Shown piece by piece: positions 49,505-61,287 of a stretch of 64,000 bases of DNA. This DNA comes from Boswellia sacra (Eukaryota > Streptophyta > Magnoliopsida > Sapindales > Burseraceae). The stretch's first letter is position 1, and every line of letters starts with the position of its first letter. The notes beneath the pieces are model-generated. The model did not search any database and was not told the DNA's origin. It saw only the letters and a list, made by a program, of their open reading frames with translations. The stretch covers positions 1,178,001-1,242,000 of the forward strand of contig SNVD02002538.1 of NCBI GenBank assembly GCA_013180625.2, in the 5' to 3' direction. The translations under genes were made by a program, and so were the position numbers.

Positions 49505-49645
49505 TTAAGTAAAGGATATGTGTTTGAAAATGAATTCTTAAAATGCAAATTTGAAAATGGTTTTAGGAATATGTGTTTGGAAATGAATTCTTGAGCTGAA
49601 ATTTAAAAAACAAAAACAAGATATGTGTTTGAAAATGAATCATTG
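49505..49645. repeat. Subterminal repeats of the PIF element
   Basis: Three copies of ATATGTGTTTGAAAATGAAT (one with a GG variant) at about 49516, 49569 and 49621, spaced about 53 bp, close to the left terminus. Such repeats commonly serve as transposase binding sites; that role is inference here. Confidence 0.8.
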
Positions 49646-50151
49646 ACATCAAATTTTGAAAACAAAAATATAAAATGCATTTGGAAATAAATAAAAAACA
49701 CTAGTTCTTACAAATTGTATAAATAAAAGGATTATTAAAAATAATATTTTAAACTAAATGCATTCTCCCATTATACATATTGTTAACAAATAACAAATGC
49801 TTAATTATACAAACAAAATCACATTTTGCTTCCTACGATATTTTCATCCAAGTATTTTCTTTTTTTTTTCACTTCAATTTATAGTACTTACTATAATTGT
49901 GTTTAGTTAAGATTAAAAAAATAAGAAACATTCAAATAATCTTCCAATGCATACTTTGTCTACATATCTACATACATACAAGGCATACATACATACGTAT
50001 GTACATACGCATATAACGCACGGGCTTCAAAACTATATATGTATGTATATATAATACAAGATAGTATCATTTATTACTATTTCCTTACATAACCGAATGC
50101 AATGCAATAAAAAACAAATATATGATTACAAACATCTATCTCCCATGTTGA

Positions 50152-51457
50152 TTATAATCTTGCCACATCCTTATATATAGCTATGTTGTCCCTATGCAGT
50201 CTCCATGCTTCTGTTCGTTCAATGGACATATTCAGTTCAACTGTTGACATATCTCCATGTTGCTCTTCTATAACTTCAATGTCATCCACCCCGCATCTCC
50301 TAAACAATCTATCAAACCTACTATTAGGTCGAATAAAATTATGTAATGTACAACATTCCACAAGAATAAGACGTTGGGATTGGAGACTAAAATTAAGGGA
50401 CTTGAGAATTGGAAATCTTTTCTTCAACACTCCGAAACACCTCTCAATTATGTTACGCAATTATGCATGTCTTTCATTAAATAACTCTTCCTGTCCAGTA
50501 GGCTATCTTCCTCCCTCTCTAAATTCACTTGCATGATACCATTGACCTCTATAAGGAGTAAGGAATCCTTCCATGTTACTATAGCCTGAATCAACCAAAT
50601 AATAATAACCTGCGTACTATAATTAGCGTCGCATGTGCATGCATAGCTTCATCAAAATTGGAAACATGTTACAGTAGTTTATACATTATTTCTAAGTAAT
50701 TTATACCTGCGTCTGACATAGGAAAATCATTATTCTAGTTGCAAAATGCATCTTATAATACCCTTGAATCATTTGCACTGCCTTCCCATCCCGTTAGCAC
50801 ATAAGTAAATAACATATCGAATGAGCAAGCACATATTATGTTTTGGGTCACGTCGCCATGCCGATTACGATATGCTATTTGCTTATACGCCGGTACTAAT
50901 GCTGCAATATGGGTGACATCAAGCGCTCCAATGCAACCCTATATCAACAACTTCATTAGCATAGTTATATACATACAAAAATTGAGAAAATATGCTACTT
51001 TATACCTGAAAATAAGGGTAAAACTTGGGGTTACGTCGTACTTTTGGAGGTGTTGCACCTAAAATTCTTGGTTGCACAATTAGTGCTGCTAACCGAGTTA
51101 ATGCATCAAGCACTCGCTTAAATTGTCGGCCTATAGTATTGGCTGATCGATGAATTCGCTCAACAGCAATGCGATAACGAACACTTTGTGATACCATGTA
51201 CAAGAAAATCCCCATTGCCTCAAGTATGCTCACGTGGTCATGCTCATCCTGCTCAATCAAATTATCTTCAACTAGCCTATCATATAAGTTGTGAAATATA
51301 TTTGCATCCATTCTAAAGTGAGCAAACATCCTATTATTTCCTTCTTAGTATATCCAAAATCCATTCCAAGCATGTTAGTAATGAAACTTGGCGTTGTAGA
51401 ACTTGGCGTTGTAGAACTTGGCATTGTAGAACTTGGCGTGGAAGGCGTTGAATTCAT
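50152..51457 (-). pseudogene. PIF/Harbinger DDE transposase
   Basis: Read leftwards: a Ser/Thr/Pro-rich start (51457), a frame change into the helix-turn-helix region (RMDANIFHNLYDRL, 51329-51000), then the DDE core: GCIGALDVTHI (first Asp, about 50920), VDSGYSNMEGFL (second Asp, about 50590) and RNIIERCFGVLKKRFPIL (Glu, about 50450). The three catalytic residues are present, but stops lie near 50745, 50730, 50505 and 50462. An intron may separate the second-Asp region (gap about 50595-50710). The usual length is about 400 residues. Confidence 0.85.
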
Positions 51458-52465
51458 TGTTGACGTTGTTTCCGTTGATATTCATGTGTTGCAATTACAA
51501 TTGAACACCAATCTATTGTGTCTATAGCGTTGTTAGATTCACAGCTTGAGTTATCATCTGCCATTGTATATACACTATTGAAAAAGACATCAACTGAGGT
51601 GTTAATTGTCTATAGTCTACTTATTAAAAATTATGATACTACTATCAGTTTGTTAAAGTCAATACGGTTAATTAACAGTCTGTTGAATGCAATTTAATTA
51701 GCTTGATCATTTGAATACCATATTTGCGTTATTGTGAATAATAATAATTTCTCCAATTTCGATATTGTGAATAACAATGATGACTATATAACTGTAGGCT
51801 GAGTATATAAGGAAAGGTTATAGCATTCACTATGTTTATACAAGTAAATGATAACGTATGCGACACAAATTTAATTGTAAAAATATTGAACCTGATTACA
51901 ATCACACTATTTAATAACAACTACCTAGCATTATGTAATAACAAATACCCAGCATTATGTAATAACAAATACTCAGTATACGCATTTCCTCATAATGTAG
52001 TCTGATACATGTGATTATGGCATAATATACTCACAAATTATCACACATTAAATTTGCTACAATCCACTATTACTAAAATTATCACACATTAAATTTGCTA
52101 CAATTTCACCATTACTAAAAGTAGTTTAATAAGCTCAAATGATAACTATGATATGACTAATAATAAAAGTTTAAAGCTAAGGCATTATGGAATAGTCAAA
52201 CACTAGTTTATAGTAACATTAACACATAATGACATTAAAATATCAGTAAAAGATGACAAACAAAGACATACATAGACAACAGTAATAATAAAGTTTGTGT
52301 CTCAAGAAGGCATCCAGATAAGAGTTACAAACTAAAAAGCAACTGAACAAACACCTAAACTATCGGAAAGGAAACTATCGGAAAGGAAACTATCGTACAC
52401 ATCACCTACAAGGTTGATAACCACTCTCTCTTTCTCTCATCCGAGAGACCTAGAAAAATAGTCCT

Positions 52466-53379
52466 TCAATTAGGTTTTTCAGCTATAATGTTCAAGAACT
52501 TTATGAAGACATCTTTCTCAATACCACCTAAATTCTCACAAATGTCAATGCACTCTTGAATTGGATTCTTTTGAGGTGGGGCTACCCTTGAAGGGCCACT
52601 GCTACTTCCTTGAGTTATTTTCTTATTCATAAGCTCACTAACTGCCTTGAGAAAGTTGTCCATCTGGTCATTATTTTGGGTTGAACAACGGTCAAGGTTT
52701 CTATTAGGTGCCCTACGTGCCCTTTTTCTCCTAGCACTCTCAACAATGAACCCTAAAATTGGACATCATTATCCTCATTTTCTATATCATGAATATCAAC
52801 GTGGACTCCAAAGTTCATAAAATTGTCCTCCACTTCCCAGTCCTCATCTGAGGTTGGAGGCATTTGTCTTGAAGAAAACCTCCAAATGCTAGTTGTAGTA
52901 GAACTATTATATCTAACTCTCAACATGTCAAAGTGGTCTAACCCCCTCCGTTTAAATTGTTTTGTAGATGGAACTTTCTGCAGGTAACATAAGTTATTAG
53001 TGTTTTGAGTAAATACATATAAAACATGAGCAACTCTAATTCAAAGATTTACCTTAAGGTACTCCTCCCAAACATCCTCAGATGTTGTCACTGTATTAGT
53101 ATTAGGATTCCATCCAAAGCCAGTGGAGGTAATTAAATCAGAGAATTCATGATGTTTTTTTCTAAATCGGTTGAACTTAGACTTAAGTTGAGCCACAGAA
53201 TAACGATATTGGGTTTTATTGTATAATTCGTCTGAAATGGTATTCCATACCTTCTTTGAAAATGTTGAAGTTTGTAATTCACCTTTTAAAACATGCTCGT
53301 GACACAAATGAATAAAAATATATTCTCTCCTAGTATTCCATTCAGCTTTGTCATCATATTCATTGGTAGTTGACATCAT
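52466..53379 (-). pseudogene. PIF/Harbinger ORF1, Myb/SANT-like protein
   Basis: The accessory DNA-binding protein of PIF/Harbinger elements. Exon 53379-53053 has the trihelix/Myb-like pattern (W near 14, then KKVWNTISDEL and LKSKFNRFRKK, and WEEYLK), donor AAG|GTAAAT. A second exon begins after a TGCAG at about 52981 with KVPSTKQFK and a GLDHFDML motif. A stop and frameshift near 52755 interrupt it, after which a basic ARRKRARRAP stretch and a C-terminal helix (ECIDICENLGG) run to 52466. Confidence 0.75.
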
Positions 53380-54960
53380 ATCGTTACAACTAATACTACA
53401 AAATAAAAGGAAAAATTAATGACACATAAGCATTGACATATCTCAATAAACTATTAAATAACTTATACATGTAATTGAGTTATGGGTACCTGTTTATAAT
53501 TAATCACAGTCGAGGACACAGATTGGAACAACTGTTTGTATGTGCAAAATTTATATTTAGAGAGTTAATCAATTTTTATGCTAATCCATTTAACTATGTT
53601 TCATTAGTTAGAAAATTATATATTATTCCTTTTATCTTTATCTCAATATTCGCAAAATTAATCTGAATTTTCCTATTACAAAATTGATCAATCTCAAAGA
53701 TTCTGAAAACTTAAAAATAACCATGACGAGCACATCTTCATTAAAAGCATGACATAACTGTAACATAATAAGTAGTTTGCTTTGGACTATGGACCAGCAA
53801 AGAATTATTTTTTCTTCCTATTCACAAACACTGCATATTAAATTAATTGTATACTAGCAAGCACCATAAAAATACTAGCATATGCTTTCTGCTTCTAGAA
53901 CGCGTATATATTTATGGCATAAATTTAAATAATTTGTATTCAACATGTGTCTTTGATATAATCTGAAATTATGGAGGTTCCCAAGGTTAATGTAATTTTG
54001 ATAATAGGTGTACTTAATTACAATATTGTGTATTTATTAAAGAGTAATTAGTTTTTCACAAATAGACTCAAATGCAAAAGTTCTACAATTCTATGTGAAT
54101 GCCTACGGACGAAGTTTGTAAATATTAACTTACCAAAGCATTCTCTACTAATTTTCTATTTATTGTATTTTGTACAAACTTTTTTGTTTGTTTCTTAATT
54201 TAAATAAATGGCGAATTCAACTTCGCTCTTTATAATCATAGCATGGCAACACAAGTGGGATGACTAGCCTAGTCTTGTAGAGCAACAAATTATCGACAAT
54301 CTGATAAAGACGTTAAAGATAACTAATCTTAATTTTAAAAATCTGATAGCTCTATTTTTAGATTGTCTGAAAATAGTAGCTCCCGAGCTACTATTTCCAT
54401 GTTCCTAGTTGTGATGCTTCTCAAATGTGTCACAAAACAAGTGGTAAATGTGTTAAACACTAGATGTAGCAGCAGTTAAGGAAAACGAAACACAAAAAAA
54501 AAATCAAAAAATAAAGCTTAAAGTATATCTATGGTGTCCTCCAAAAATGGATAGCAAACACACAAAAAAAGCAACTAATAGGGTGAAAAAACTACTGCAA
54601 TATGGCCTCTTACCCAACACAATAACGATCTACAAGGTTAATTTCATGGCCATGGTGAATGAAGGTAGAGATCAGCTTGAGAGTAGAAGAAAGAGATGTG
54701 ATCCAGGCGAGAGAAGACGAAATGTGCTACAGAAAATGGAGAGAGAGAATAGGGAATTATATTTGAATTGTTAAGCACAGTAAACGGTAATAAAAGGGCA
54801 GCATACTGTTTACGTTTTTAGGGACAAATTTATAGGTAGAAACGAAAATATATTGGTTTTATGAAAATAAAAGTCGAAAACAAAAAAGGACAAGTATCCC
54901 ACAAATTCTAATAAGTTGGAAATAGAAAATATTGGGTACAAGACATAAAAGAACACAGCC

Positions 54961-57900
54961 CTAATCATCTGGCGATAGATTATTTACATAGTTTTGATCA
55001 TTCTTATCAGTCCGAAGACATTCCTCAAGCTCTCGCTACATTATCATTGGATGATCATGATTCATCCTTCTACATTGACTCAAGAGCGACCTCTCACATG
55101 ACAATTGACATAGGTAATGTATCTCGGCTGCAAAAATATCTTGGTACAGATATGATTTTTGTCGAAAATGGAAATGCATTACCCGTATCTCACATTGGAT
55201 ATGTTCATTTGAAAACTAAATATGGAACATTACGTTTAAAAGATATCTTTGTGGCCCCTAAATTGCAAAAGAATTTATTATCTGTTGGAAAGTTTGCTAA
55301 AGATAATTATTGGTCTTTTGAATTCACTACTTCTGATTTTGTGATTAAGGATCAAAGCCAAAAGGTGATAGCTAGGGGCCACAAAATAGTTCCACTCTAT
55401 GCTTTAGATGGAGGTTTTTCAAGCAGCTTTTAACGCAATAAGGAAGAGAGGTGCTACTTCTCAGATCTGGCATCAACGGCTTGGACATCCTAATTCCAAG
55501 ATACGTTCCTTATTAAAAGAAAGAAAGATTCATTGATGTCAAACATTGGATTGCTAAACCTATAGTTTGTGTGATTTGTCAAATGGGGAAGAGTTGCCAA
55601 CAAACATTCACCTCCATAAATAAATTTTCAAAGTTTCCTATAGATGAAATTCATTATGATCTTTGGGGTCCCGCTTCTTTAAATTCAAATAAGAGATTTC
55701 TATTCTATGCAATTTTTATTAATGATTATTCCTGATTTACTTGGCTATATCCTTTAAAGAGGAATTCTGATTTCTTTGAATACTTTAAAAAATTCCAAAA
55801 GTTGGTTGAAAATCAATTTGATAGATGTATGAAAATTTTCTAGTGTGATGGTGGTGGTGAGTTCAATTCTAATTCTTTCCATAATCATATTGACACATGT
55901 GGAATTCAAATGAGCATTTCTTGCCTAGGAACTCTAGAACAAAACGGTATAGCTGAGCGGAAACAATGCCATATTGTTAAAATAGGATTAACAATGATTT
56001 TTATGCAAATTTACCTCTGGACGTATAGGTTGATGTTTTCCTTATAGTTGTTTATCTTATCAATTGGTTGTCTTCCTCTATTCTTGCAAATGAATGTCCT
56101 TATCAGAGGTTATACAATCGATCTCCAAATTATAATGGCTTATATGTGCTTGGTTGTCAGTGTTTTCCCTCTTTAAGACATCAAAACAATTCCAAATTTG
56201 TTAAAAGAACTTATCCCTATGTTTTCATTGGATATGGTCCTCTACATAAGGGTTATCGGTGTTTGGAACTGGAAACAAAAAGGATTTTTATCTCTCGACA
56301 TGTAGTCTTTGATGAGGAATCTTTTCCTTACAAGGATACATCGAAGTTAAACATTTCCTCTCCAGGTCTTGATCTCATAGAATTTCCTTCCACAGATGAA
56401 TGGACTCTTCCGTAATCAAAGGAAATAAATCAAGCAACAATGGATTTTCTTCATTAGCCAAGCCAATTTTTTCCAATAATAACTCTGTTTCCATTCAAAA
56501 ATCAGACAATATTAATTGTTGTGATTCATGCAATTACTTTAATCAATTGTCAAATTCTCAACCATAAAATATTGACATACATCCAGATGGTTCATCAACC
56601 GATTCACAGCCAATTGAATCTGATGTGAATAATGGGCACTATTCACATACACTACCAAAATCTGCATCTCCAAATATTGATGAGCATCAACCTGATGTTA
56701 CAACTCAACATGACATCTCACCGACCTTGTCTCCTGAATTTTCTAATGGTTAAATGCAGTTAGAAAATATAGAGGCTGGTGCAATGAGTCAATTGCACCA
56801 GGCTCTTCCGAGTCTACTCCTAGGCAAAATATTGAACCAGTTCACTCTTACCATGATGTTTCATCTCAACAGGTAATCGGTAACACACATTGGATGATCA
56901 CTCGTTGCAAGCTTATGGATGATCCTTCTTTTATCTCCGAAATGCTTTTTCTTGCTAACAAAAAAGAGTTACCCAAAGAACCTAAAACTGTGCAATCTGC
57001 TCTTCAAGATTCACGGCAGATAAATGCCATGAAAAATAAGTTATATACTCTTCATGTTAATAAAACATGGCAACTAGTTCCACATCCAGCTGCGAATAAT
57101 GTCATTGGGTCTAAATAGGTATATAATATCAAATACCGAAAGGATGGTTTAGGTTATCGATTTAAAGCTTGATTGGTCGCAAGGGGTTTTACTCAAGTGT
57201 CCGGCATTGATTATGACGAAACTTTTAGTCTCGTTGTCAAGCCAACAACCATCCGCCTTGTGATTGCCTTAGTTGTTTCTCTCAATTGGCAAACACACCA
57301 ACTTGACGTGAAAAATGCTTTTCTACATAGTACAATCAAGGAAACAATCTATATGGAATAGCCCCCAGGTTATGTGAATCCTCAATTTCCAGGATATGTT
57401 TGCTTGCTTCAAAAGTCATTGTATGGATTAAAGCAAGCCCTACGTGCCTGGTTTGATTGCCTATCTATATTTTTAATTTAACTGAGGTTCTTTTGCACCA
57501 AGGCTGATTCTTCCATTTTTATATATCGTGCCCAAAATACTCTTTTTCTTCTTCTTATCTATATGGATAATATTCTTGTTACCGAAAATAATGACAGGTT
57601 TATTGATAATCTTATTATTCATCTTGGATGCGAATTTGCCATCAAAGATCTTGGCGACTTACGTTACTTCCTTGGTGTAAAAATAAAACCTTTAACTGGT
57701 GGGTTCTTTCTTTGTCAATCCAAATACATTCTGGACCTCCTCAAGTGAAACACAAATGCTTGACAGCTCTCCTAATAATACTCCCATTGTATCAAAGGAG
57801 AAATCTACACCTTCATATCATGATCCTATTGATGTTACAGGTTTTCATATATCGTTGGTGTCTTACAGTTGTTGACTTTCACTCGACCAGATATTATATA

Positions 57901-58511
57901 TGTCATAAATTGTCTCTGTCAACATTTTAATGTTCTAACCGTGATCCATCTCAAAGCTGTAAAACACATTTTGCAATATTTCAAAATTATGGCATCCACT
58001 TTCTTGCTCGGAGTTCTCTTTCTCTTTATGGGTTTTATGACTCGGATTGGGCTAGATGTCCATTAACAAGATGTAGCACCTCTGGTTTTTGAGTTTTTCT
58101 TGGGGCAAATTGCATTTCTTAGAGCTCAAAGAACCAACCTACTGTGGCCCGCTCCATTTCAAAGGCTGAATATCACTCTATAGCTTCTACTACAACTGAA
58201 ATTACTTGGATCACTTTTCTTTTATGGGATATTGGTGTTTCATTGCCTCATCCATCTCAACTATTTTGTGATAATGCTAATGCCCTTCATATGTCCATCA
58301 ATCCCATGTTCCATGCATGGTCTAAGCACATTAAGCTAAACTATCATTTTGTTCGTGAAACAAGTTGCAATGGGGCATCTCATTACTTGCTATATTCCTT
58401 CAGCATCTCAACCTGCGGATATTTTTACTAAGCTGCTATCCAAGGATTCATTTTATCTTCTTTGTACCAAGCTAGGAGTTCATTGTCATTTCCCTCCAGC
58501 TTGAGGGGGCA
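54961..58511 (+). pseudogene. copia 2 protease, integrase, RT and RNase H remains
   Basis: Resumes with zinc-knuckle remains, then protease as DSRATSHMT (55077), the integrase finger WHQRLGHPN (about 55465) and catalytic region (stops near 55730 and 55845), the integrase tail YVFIGYGPLHKGYR (about 56215), RT from about 57120 ([26 protein letters not shown]) with the catalytic box mutated to YMDNI (second Asp to Asn, about 57560), and RNase H (SKAEYHSIASTTTEI, KHIKLNYHF) to about 58430. It has more than ten stops or frameshifts. Confidence 0.88.
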
Positions 58512-58762
58512 TGTAAAGGAAACAAAATCAAGTCATTACCATAGCAGATATTTTGTTCAATCAACATAATCACAATAGAGAATTATGCCATTATTTCGGG
58601 AATCATGCAGCATAATTTTTTGCATAATTTCTTCCTAATTAAAGTTGATTCTGTCACTGATTTTTCTCTTGTTTATCTGCTTGCACATTTTGTACAAAAT
58701 ACTTAACAAGTAAATGAAATAGTACACTTCCTCAAAAATTCATTGCTTAAAATATTTTCACA
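58512..58762 (+). repeat. 3' LTR of copia element 2
   Basis: 251 bp, TGTAAAGG...TTTTCACA, lacking the duplications of the 5' LTR. Flanked by GAAAC on the right. Confidence 0.9.
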
Positions 58763-58814
58763 GAAACTCCAAAGAGTCTTGTGACTATGAGGGAGATAGA
58801 TGAGGTGTAGTGCT

Positions 58815-59875
58815 ATGAAAAAGAAAAGAATTTCACTTTGAGTGACTTTTACATGATTCTTGAAATAGTAAACATGTTGTGGACAAAACACAAAAGAATC
58901 TATGAGGTACTGGGATGCTTGCCGTCACCAAGCAGTTTCTGGAAGCTATCTCTCTCCTTTCTTTATCTTGAACCTACATGTTTCTAATATGTATAAACTT
59001 TAGCTTTCCATAGCCTTTAAAGAAGTCTTTCTTTAGCAATGTTATCTTGTCACCATTATCAGCTGATATATATATTGTCCACAATCTCTGTAATCCTTCG
59101 ATCACTAGATTTATATACCAAGCACCTAATCTCCTGTTTGAAGTTGTGCAATTAAAACCCTTATTTTTAATTTAATTCTTCAAGAAAAAATTGTCATCGT
59201 AAACTTTAATGTGGTTTTGCTCCATTGCCGTGGAAAAAGAGGGTGATAAAGGAAGAGGAAGATTCGAAATAAGGGGAAAAAAGATGACCTGAACTTTTAA
59301 CTCTCTGAGTTTCTTGTAATTAAATGTGTAATGTAAAATTGAGTTGAAATTTTTGTTTCTTATATTTGATTCACAAACTAATCAGTGCTACATTTTGATT
59401 AAGGCTACATTTTGATTAAGGGTACTAATTGTAGAGGCTGTCACTTAGACTTTGTTTATTTTATTTTTATATAGATGACCAGCATCAATAGTCTTACATA
59501 ATTAGATATACAAAATAAAATAAATAATCAAAATAGGTTAGAAGGCACGTGGACAAGCACACACAGACACCCAATCATGGCCAGTTTAAGAATATATGGG
59601 ATCTAAGACAAAAATATCAAAACTGTTAAACATGTCATATAATTAAAATAGTAAGTAATATGAAATTATTATTAATATAAATGTAAAATTTTATTTTATA
59701 TTTATCGTGCTGCTTTAGTGATCGTTTCGTATTACAGTTATACTATGAATATTGTTTTGTATTATATTTATTTTTTATCTTTTTATTTTATGTTATGTTT
59801 AATTTATTAAAAATTATTTAATTTTAATTATATGACCCATTTGATATCCTTAACCTTTTATATTCAATATAAAAA
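58815..59875. other. Spacer
   Basis: AT-rich. Apart from the possible upstream host exon (58961-58908, minus strand) nothing is recognised. Confidence 0.4.
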
Positions 59876-59879
59876 AATT

Positions 59880-61035
59880 AATGATAAAATTTGTTTTCAC
59901 TTTCATCCGACCAGTCGAGTGTCGGATACATCATCGAATAGTTTCGAGATGTGTCGGATAGCCGACACTCGACATATCGGACGAAAGTGAAAACCATTTT
60001 GTCAAGTGTCGGATGAAAGTTAAAACAATTTTGTCGAGTGTCGAATGCAAAATCCGAAGAGTTACATGTCGGATGAAAGTGAAAACAATTTTGTCGAGAG
60101 TCAGATTCGAGTATCGGATACATCACCGAAGCAAGATTATAGTGTCGGATTCTTCATTCGACACTCGAAATGTGTCGGATAGCCGACACCCGACATGTCG
60201 GATAAAAGTGAAAACCATTTTGTCGAGTGCCGGATTCTTATCTGACACTGTAAACTCTTCAGATTTTGCATTCGACACTCGACAAAATTGTTTTCACATT
60301 CATCTGACATGTCGAGTGTCAGATGAAAGTGAAAACAATTTTGTTGAGAGTCAAATTCGAGTGTCGGATACATCATCGAAGAGAGGTTACAGTGTCCGAT
60401 TCTTCATCCGACACTCGAGATGTGTCGGATATCCGACACTCGACAAAATTGTTTTCACTTTCATCTGATGGTCGAATGTCGGATATCAGACACATCTCGA
60501 CAGATATCCTACACATCTCGACGTGGAGACGTGTCGGATATCTGACACTCGACCATCGTCTACCTCGCGACCGAGCCCATCGGTTTCTACAGTTTTCATA
60601 CACATCAAACCACATAAATCACCTAATAACACTAGATTTATCCCTAAAAACACAGAATAAGTTCACGAATCCGATGGAAACATGAATCCCTAATTCAAAT
60701 ACCCTAAAAACTAACACAAATCTAACGAAACAGGAAACAACCAAATAAATCACTAAACTACGAAAAAAACTGACGAATAAACTTACCATAATGTCGATTC
60801 TTTCTTCTCTCTGCGTCGTCTTGCTTCTATCCTCAGAGAATGCTCATCTCGATTTACGTTTCGAATGGAGTCGACAGGTTTTCGGAAATGAAGATTCAAG
60901 GGATTTCGAAAATGAAGAGGGAAATAAGGCTTTAGGAATAAATTGAATACATAAGGGTATTTTGATCATTTTACGAGCAAAGTGTCTATGACATGAAAAT
61001 TTTACATGATGTGTCTAAATTTCACTACAGGCCCC
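59880..61035 (-). mobile_element. MULE-like element end with dense subterminal repeats (left of pair)
   Basis: From its outer end (about 61035, reading leftwards) it begins GGGGCCTGTAGTGAAATTTA. It continues with a promoter-like region, a possible 5'-UTR exon ending ATTATG|GTAAGT (about 60795) and intron-like sequence. 60540-61009 is an inverted copy of 62073-62530. Inward (59890-60560) are many copies of GTGAAAACAATTTTGTCGAG and GTGTCGGATA in both orientations. It has no transposase. The left boundary is uncertain and no target duplication was found. Confidence 0.55.
59890..60560. repeat. Clustered TCGAGTGTCGGAT repeats
   Basis: At least six copies of a unit of about 30-60 bp built from AAAGTGAAAACAATTTTGTC and GAGTGTCGGATACATC, in direct and inverted orientation, producing many hairpins. 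CpG-rich compared with the surroundings. Related but diverged copies occur at 62500-62730 and 63480-63780. Confidence 0.85.
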
Positions 61036-61050
61036 TAATTCTTAAACAGT

Positions 61051-61287
61051 TTTTTTGATGCCTTCCTGGCGGGATTGAAGAATCGGAAAGATCTTCTCTC
61101 AAACAAGAAAATTTGGTCATGAAGATATTCCATTTTGCCAGAATTCTTAAACACCACTATACAAATTTAAAATGGAAGAAATTTTGTTCGTTACAAGATC
61201 ACTGAAGAAAAGATAGGTCACAAGTTTGGGAAGTTTGCTCTTGCACGGAAGCGCCGCCCTTTTGGTGCTCCCAAAGGCAAGAAGTGA
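61051..61287 (+). pseudogene. rps19: Mitochondrial-type ribosomal protein S19 (rps19) pseudogene
   Basis: An uninterrupted frame 61051-61287, apart from two stops, matches plant mitochondrial S19 from near its N-terminus to the end: FFDAFLAGLKNRKDLL, NKKIWS, RYSILPEFLNTT, NGRNFVRYKITEEK, IGHKFGKFALARKRRP and a basic GKK tail, then TGA. The stops are TGA at 61120-61122, where the family has Arg (KIWSRR), and TAA at 61168-61170, where the family has Tyr (IYNG). No indel is present. An AG (AAACAG, 61049) just before the start could be a splice acceptor, as in nuclear-transferred S19 genes. The first residues are missing; a MULE end lies about 15 bp upstream. S19 sits in the small-subunit head and binds 16S/18S rRNA. 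Best read as a dead nuclear copy. Confidence 0.8.

Larger units (their letters stand above)
49424..54960 (-). mobile_element. PIF/Harbinger DNA transposon in the copia 2 zinc knuckle
   Basis: Carries both genes of the superfamily on the minus strand: a Myb/SANT-like ORF1 (53379-52466) and a DDE transposase (51457-50152). The flanks are CTA on each side (49421-49423, 54961-54963), a 3-bp duplication. Ends are similar in inverse: GGCGTTCCTTTTTG (left, from about 49427) and GGCTGTGTTCTTTTATG (right, reversed). Removing the element and one CTA restores the copia frame C-G-R-P-N-H, which fixes the boundaries to within about 2 bp. Both genes carry stops or frameshifts, so it is inactive. Confidence 0.85.
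45617..58762 (+). mobile_element. Ty1/copia retrotransposon 2 (inactive, with nested insertions)
   Basis: 5' LTR 45617-45930 and 3' LTR 58512-58762; flanks GGAAC (45612-45616) and GAAAC (58763-58767) match at 4 of 5. Primer site TGGTATCAGAGCC at 45931, purine tract TTGAGGGGGCA before the 3' LTR. gag starts at ATG 45990. The coding part is cut by a solo LTR (46441-48928) and a PIF/Harbinger element (49424-54960) and carries many stops and frameshifts. Without these two insertions it is about 5.1 kb, the normal copia size. Confidence 0.92.
45536..58812 (-). pseudogene. Host exon split by copia element 2 (gene unidentified)
   Basis: On the minus strand an acceptor (CTTTTTCATAG) at 58813-58814 is followed by an open frame 58812-58768. 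After the copia element and one copy of its 5-bp duplication are discounted, the frame continues 45616-45536 to a TAA. The joined stretch is 41 codons without a stop and contains RLFGVPYDFGAWGIADQAIH and ends CIDWL. A possible upstream exon (about 58961-58908) has compatible phase. I do not recognise the protein. It could be the last exon of a real gene destroyed by the insertion, or chance. Confidence 0.4.

Noticed and set aside
59878..60615. Several long ORFs on both strands (up to 151 codons)
   Set aside because: Produced by the tandem and inverted TCGAGTGTCGGAT repeats; repetitive peptides without a domain.
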